DNA of 34,300 nt from Alphaproteobacteria bacterium (GTDB lineage: Bacteria; Pseudomonadota; Alphaproteobacteria; SMXQ01). Shown here in pieces: positions 32,679 through 34,300 of this stretch (the stretch's first letter is position 1; each line of letters begins with the position of its first letter). The notes beneath the pieces are model-generated. The model was not told the origin of the DNA, did no database searches, and saw only the letters and a program-made list of their open reading frames with translations. The position numbers and the translations under genes were made by a program. The stretch spans positions 1-34,300 of the forward strand of contig JAURLI010000050.1 in assembly GCA_030831315.1 (NCBI GenBank), written 5' to 3'.

Positions 32679-34265
32679 TTACTCCGCCGCCTGTTTGGGC
32701 GCGGGTGGCGACCAGCGCAGCACCGGCTGGCGCGCGGCGCGGGTTTCATCGAGGCGCCGGCGCGGGCTGAAATGGGGCGCCGTGCGCAGGCGGTCGGCGC
32801 CGCCCGAATCGAGGCGCGCCTTCAACCCCCGGACCGCGGCGATGAAACGGTCGAGCTCGGCCTTGGGTTCGGTCTCGGTCGGTTCCACCAGCATGGCGCC
32901 GTGCACCACCAGCGGGAAATAGATGGTGGTCGGGTGGAAGCCCTCATCGATCAGCGCCTTGGCGAAGTCGAGCGTCGAGACCTCGTACTTGCGCAGGCCC
33001 TCGTCGTCGAACAGGCATTCATGCATGCAAGGGCCGGGATAAGCGGGCGTCAGCGTGTCCTTCAGCGCCGCCAGCAGGTAGTTGGCCGACAGCACCGCGT
33101 CCTCGGCCACCTGGCGCAACCCGTCCGAGCCGTGGCTCAGCATGTAGGTATAGGCGCGCACGAACATGCCCATCTGGCCGTGGAAGGACTTGAGGCGGCC
33201 GATGCTGGCGGCAGCCGCGCCCGTCGCCTGTTCCTGCAATCGTAGCCCGTCCGGCCCCGAGACCAGCCAAGGCAGCGGCGCGTAAGGGGCAAGGGATGCG
33301 GCGAGCGCCACCGGGCCCGAGCCCGGGCCGCCGCCGCCATGCGGCGTCGAGAAGGTCTTGTGCAAGTTCATGTGCATGACGTCGATGCCGAGATCGGCCG
33401 GGCGCACCTTGCCGACGATGGCGTTGAAGTTGGCGCCGTCGCAGTAGAAATAGGCGCCTGCATCGTGCACCGCCTTGGCGATCTCGACGATGTCAGGTTC
33501 GAACAGCCCGCAGGTATTGGGGTTGGTCAGCATCAGCGCGGCGACGTCGGGACCGAGCTTCGCCTTCAGTGCCGCGACATCGACGCGGCCCCTGTCGTTG
33601 GCCGGGATCGAATCGACATGGTAGCCGCACAATGCCGCCGTCGCCGGGTTGGTGCCGTGTGCCGATTCGGGCACCAGCACGCGGCGGCGCTCATTATGGC
33701 CGTGGGCGTCATGGGCGGCGCGGATGGTCATCATGCCGCAGAGCTCGCCCTGGGCCCCGGCGGCGGGCGGCAGCGCGATGGCGGGCATGCCGGTCAGCGC
33801 CTTGAGCCAGCGCGTGAGGTCGTCCATCAGCGCGAGTGCCCCCTGCACCGTGCTGTCGGGCTGCAACGGATGCAGGTCGGCGAAGCCCGGCAGGCGCGCC
33901 ATCTTTTCATTGAGCCGCGGGTTGTGCTTCATGGTGCAGGAGCCGAGCGGGAACAGGCCTGCGTCGATGGCGTAGTTCTTCTGCGACAGGCGGGTGAAGT
34001 GGCGCACCACTTGGGGCTCCGACAGGCCGGGCAGGCCGATGGCGCCCTTGCGCTCCAACCCGCCGAGGCGCGGCTTGAAGTTTTCGGGCTCCGGCAGATC
34101 GACGCCGCAGCGCCCGACCTCGCCCTGTTCGAAAATCAGGGATTCCTCGATGGCCAAGGCGCGGTTGCCCGAAACGGTCCCGGCGAGGCCGCCGTCCGTG
34201 GGCACAACGGCGGCTTCCACGGTGCCCGAGGCGCGGCGCGGGCCGGTCGGCTTGGTGTCGCTCAT
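32679..34265 (-). CDS. gcvPB: Glycine dehydrogenase (decarboxylating) subunit 2
   Basis: The P protein of the glycine cleavage system decarboxylates glycine and passes the aminomethyl group to the H protein. Here it is split in two subunits; this is the C-terminal, pyridoxal-phosphate-binding one. The 528-residue protein has the family segments LGSCTMKHNPRLNE, QGELCGMMTIRAAH, VPESAHGTNPATAALCG and the cofactor Lys303 in NLHKTFSTPHGGGGPG. It is a little longer than many GcvPB proteins because of an N-terminal extension of about 35 residues and a Pro/Ala tail. The ATG overlaps the gcvPA stop by four bases, with AAGGAG upstream. Its 3' end borders the AT-rich island. Confidence 0.97.
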   Translation of the reverse strand: MSDTKPTGPRRASGTVEAAVVPTDGGLAGTVSGNRALAIEESLIFEQGEVGRCGVDLPEPENFKPRLGGLERKGAIGLPGLSEPQVVRHFTRLSQKNYAIDAGLFPLGSCTMKHNPRLNEKMARLPGFADLHPLQPDSTVQGALALMDDLTRWLKALTGMPAIALPPAAGAQGELCGMMTIRAAHDAHGHNERRRVLVPESAHGTNPATAALCGYHVDSIPANDRGRVDVAALKAKLGPDVAALMLTNPNTCGLFEPDIVEIAKAVHDAGAYFYCDGANFNAIVGKVRPADLGIDVMHMNLHKTFSTPHGGGGPGSGPVALAASLAPYAPLPWLVSGPDGLRLQEQATGAAAASIGRLKSFHGQMGMFVRAYTYMLSHGSDGLRQVAEDAVLSANYLLAALKDTLTPAYPGPCMHECLFDDEGLRKYEVSTLDFAKALIDEGFHPTTIYFPLVVHGAMLVEPTETEPKAELDRFIAAVRGLKARLDSGGADRLRTAPHFSPRRRLDETRAARQPVLRWSPPAPKQAAE

Positions 34266-34300
34266 CGCAGGGCTCCTTCGAGGGCGCGGCCCAGGGCTTC
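34262..34300 (-). CDS. gcvPA: Glycine dehydrogenase subunit 1, last codons only (gene continues outside window)
   Basis: On the minus strand the last 39 bases read in frame EALGRALEGALR and TGA, and this stop overlaps the gcvPB ATG by four bases. Such coupling and the usual gene order gcvPA-gcvPB make this the end of gcvPA. Only 12 residues are visible, so the identity rests mainly on context. Confidence 0.6.
   Translation of the reverse strand, partial: EALGRALEGALR

Overview
The window looks like a chromosomal segment of a GC-rich alphaproteobacterium, probably of the Rhodospirillales or a related deep group. The evidence is a CcrM-type GANTC methyltransferase with GANTC sites in its own upstream region, a direct-repeat GTTC-N7-GTTC SOS box, an F0 ATP synthase operon with both b' and b subunits and no F1 genes attached, split glycine dehydrogenase subunits (gcvPA/gcvPB), a PodJ-like Sel1-repeat protein, and -10 elements of the GCTAnAwC kind known from Caulobacter. 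The assignment rests on recognised proteins and motifs only; no searches were run.

Layout. 1-1233: the 3' part of a glutathione S-transferase-like gene and two small putative exported, highly charged proteins. 1302-1375: tRNA-Gln(UUG) on the minus strand. 1552-4280: three consecutive plus-strand genes that share one N-terminal motif; the third has a PodJ-like architecture (coiled coil, one membrane span, Sel1 repeats, peptidoglycan-binding domain). 4277-6936: ispE and a TPR protein, translationally coupled, minus strand. 6996-8621: electron-transfer flavoprotein:ubiquinone oxidoreductase. 8693-10404: a two-gene ABC-2 exporter. 10480-13838: a family-4-like uracil-DNA glycosylase, a soluble lytic transglycosylase and moaB. 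13842-16163: a bacterial voltage-gated sodium channel and a pair of glycosyltransferase-like genes. 16324-17475: a PA0069-type radical SAM gene behind a candidate LexA operator. 17472-20452: a methyltransferase, a CPA2 antiporter and rnhB.

20550-27680 is a chromosome-maintenance cluster: ccrM (GANTC methylation), mutY (A:G mismatch repair, opposite strand), a DUF721/DciA-like gene (probable helicase loader), a DsbA-like thioredoxin-fold gene and smc (chromosome organisation). As far as I recall, the order ccrM-mutY-DUF721-dsbA-smc also occurs in Caulobacter. 27884-30340 is the F0 operon atpI-atpB-atpE-atpF'-atpF, with a candidate promoter in front and a strong intrinsic terminator behind.

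30394-32678 differs sharply from its surroundings. It is AT-rich and holds a minus-strand pair, an XRE/ImmA-IrrE metallopeptidase-fold regulator followed by a PIN-like protein (a toxin-antitoxin-like module), and a divergent gene for an unrecognised protein with two membrane segments. I read it as a small acquired island inserted between the F0 operon and gcvPB; no integrase or clear attachment repeats are visible. The window ends in gcvPB and the last 12 codons plus stop of gcvPA.

The points most worth following up are the AT-rich island with its unknown membrane protein, the three-gene PodJ-motif cluster, the SOS box before the radical SAM gene, the GANTC cluster before ccrM, the uracil-DNA glycosylase lacking iron-sulfur ligands, and a recurring arrangement that suggests leaderless mRNAs.
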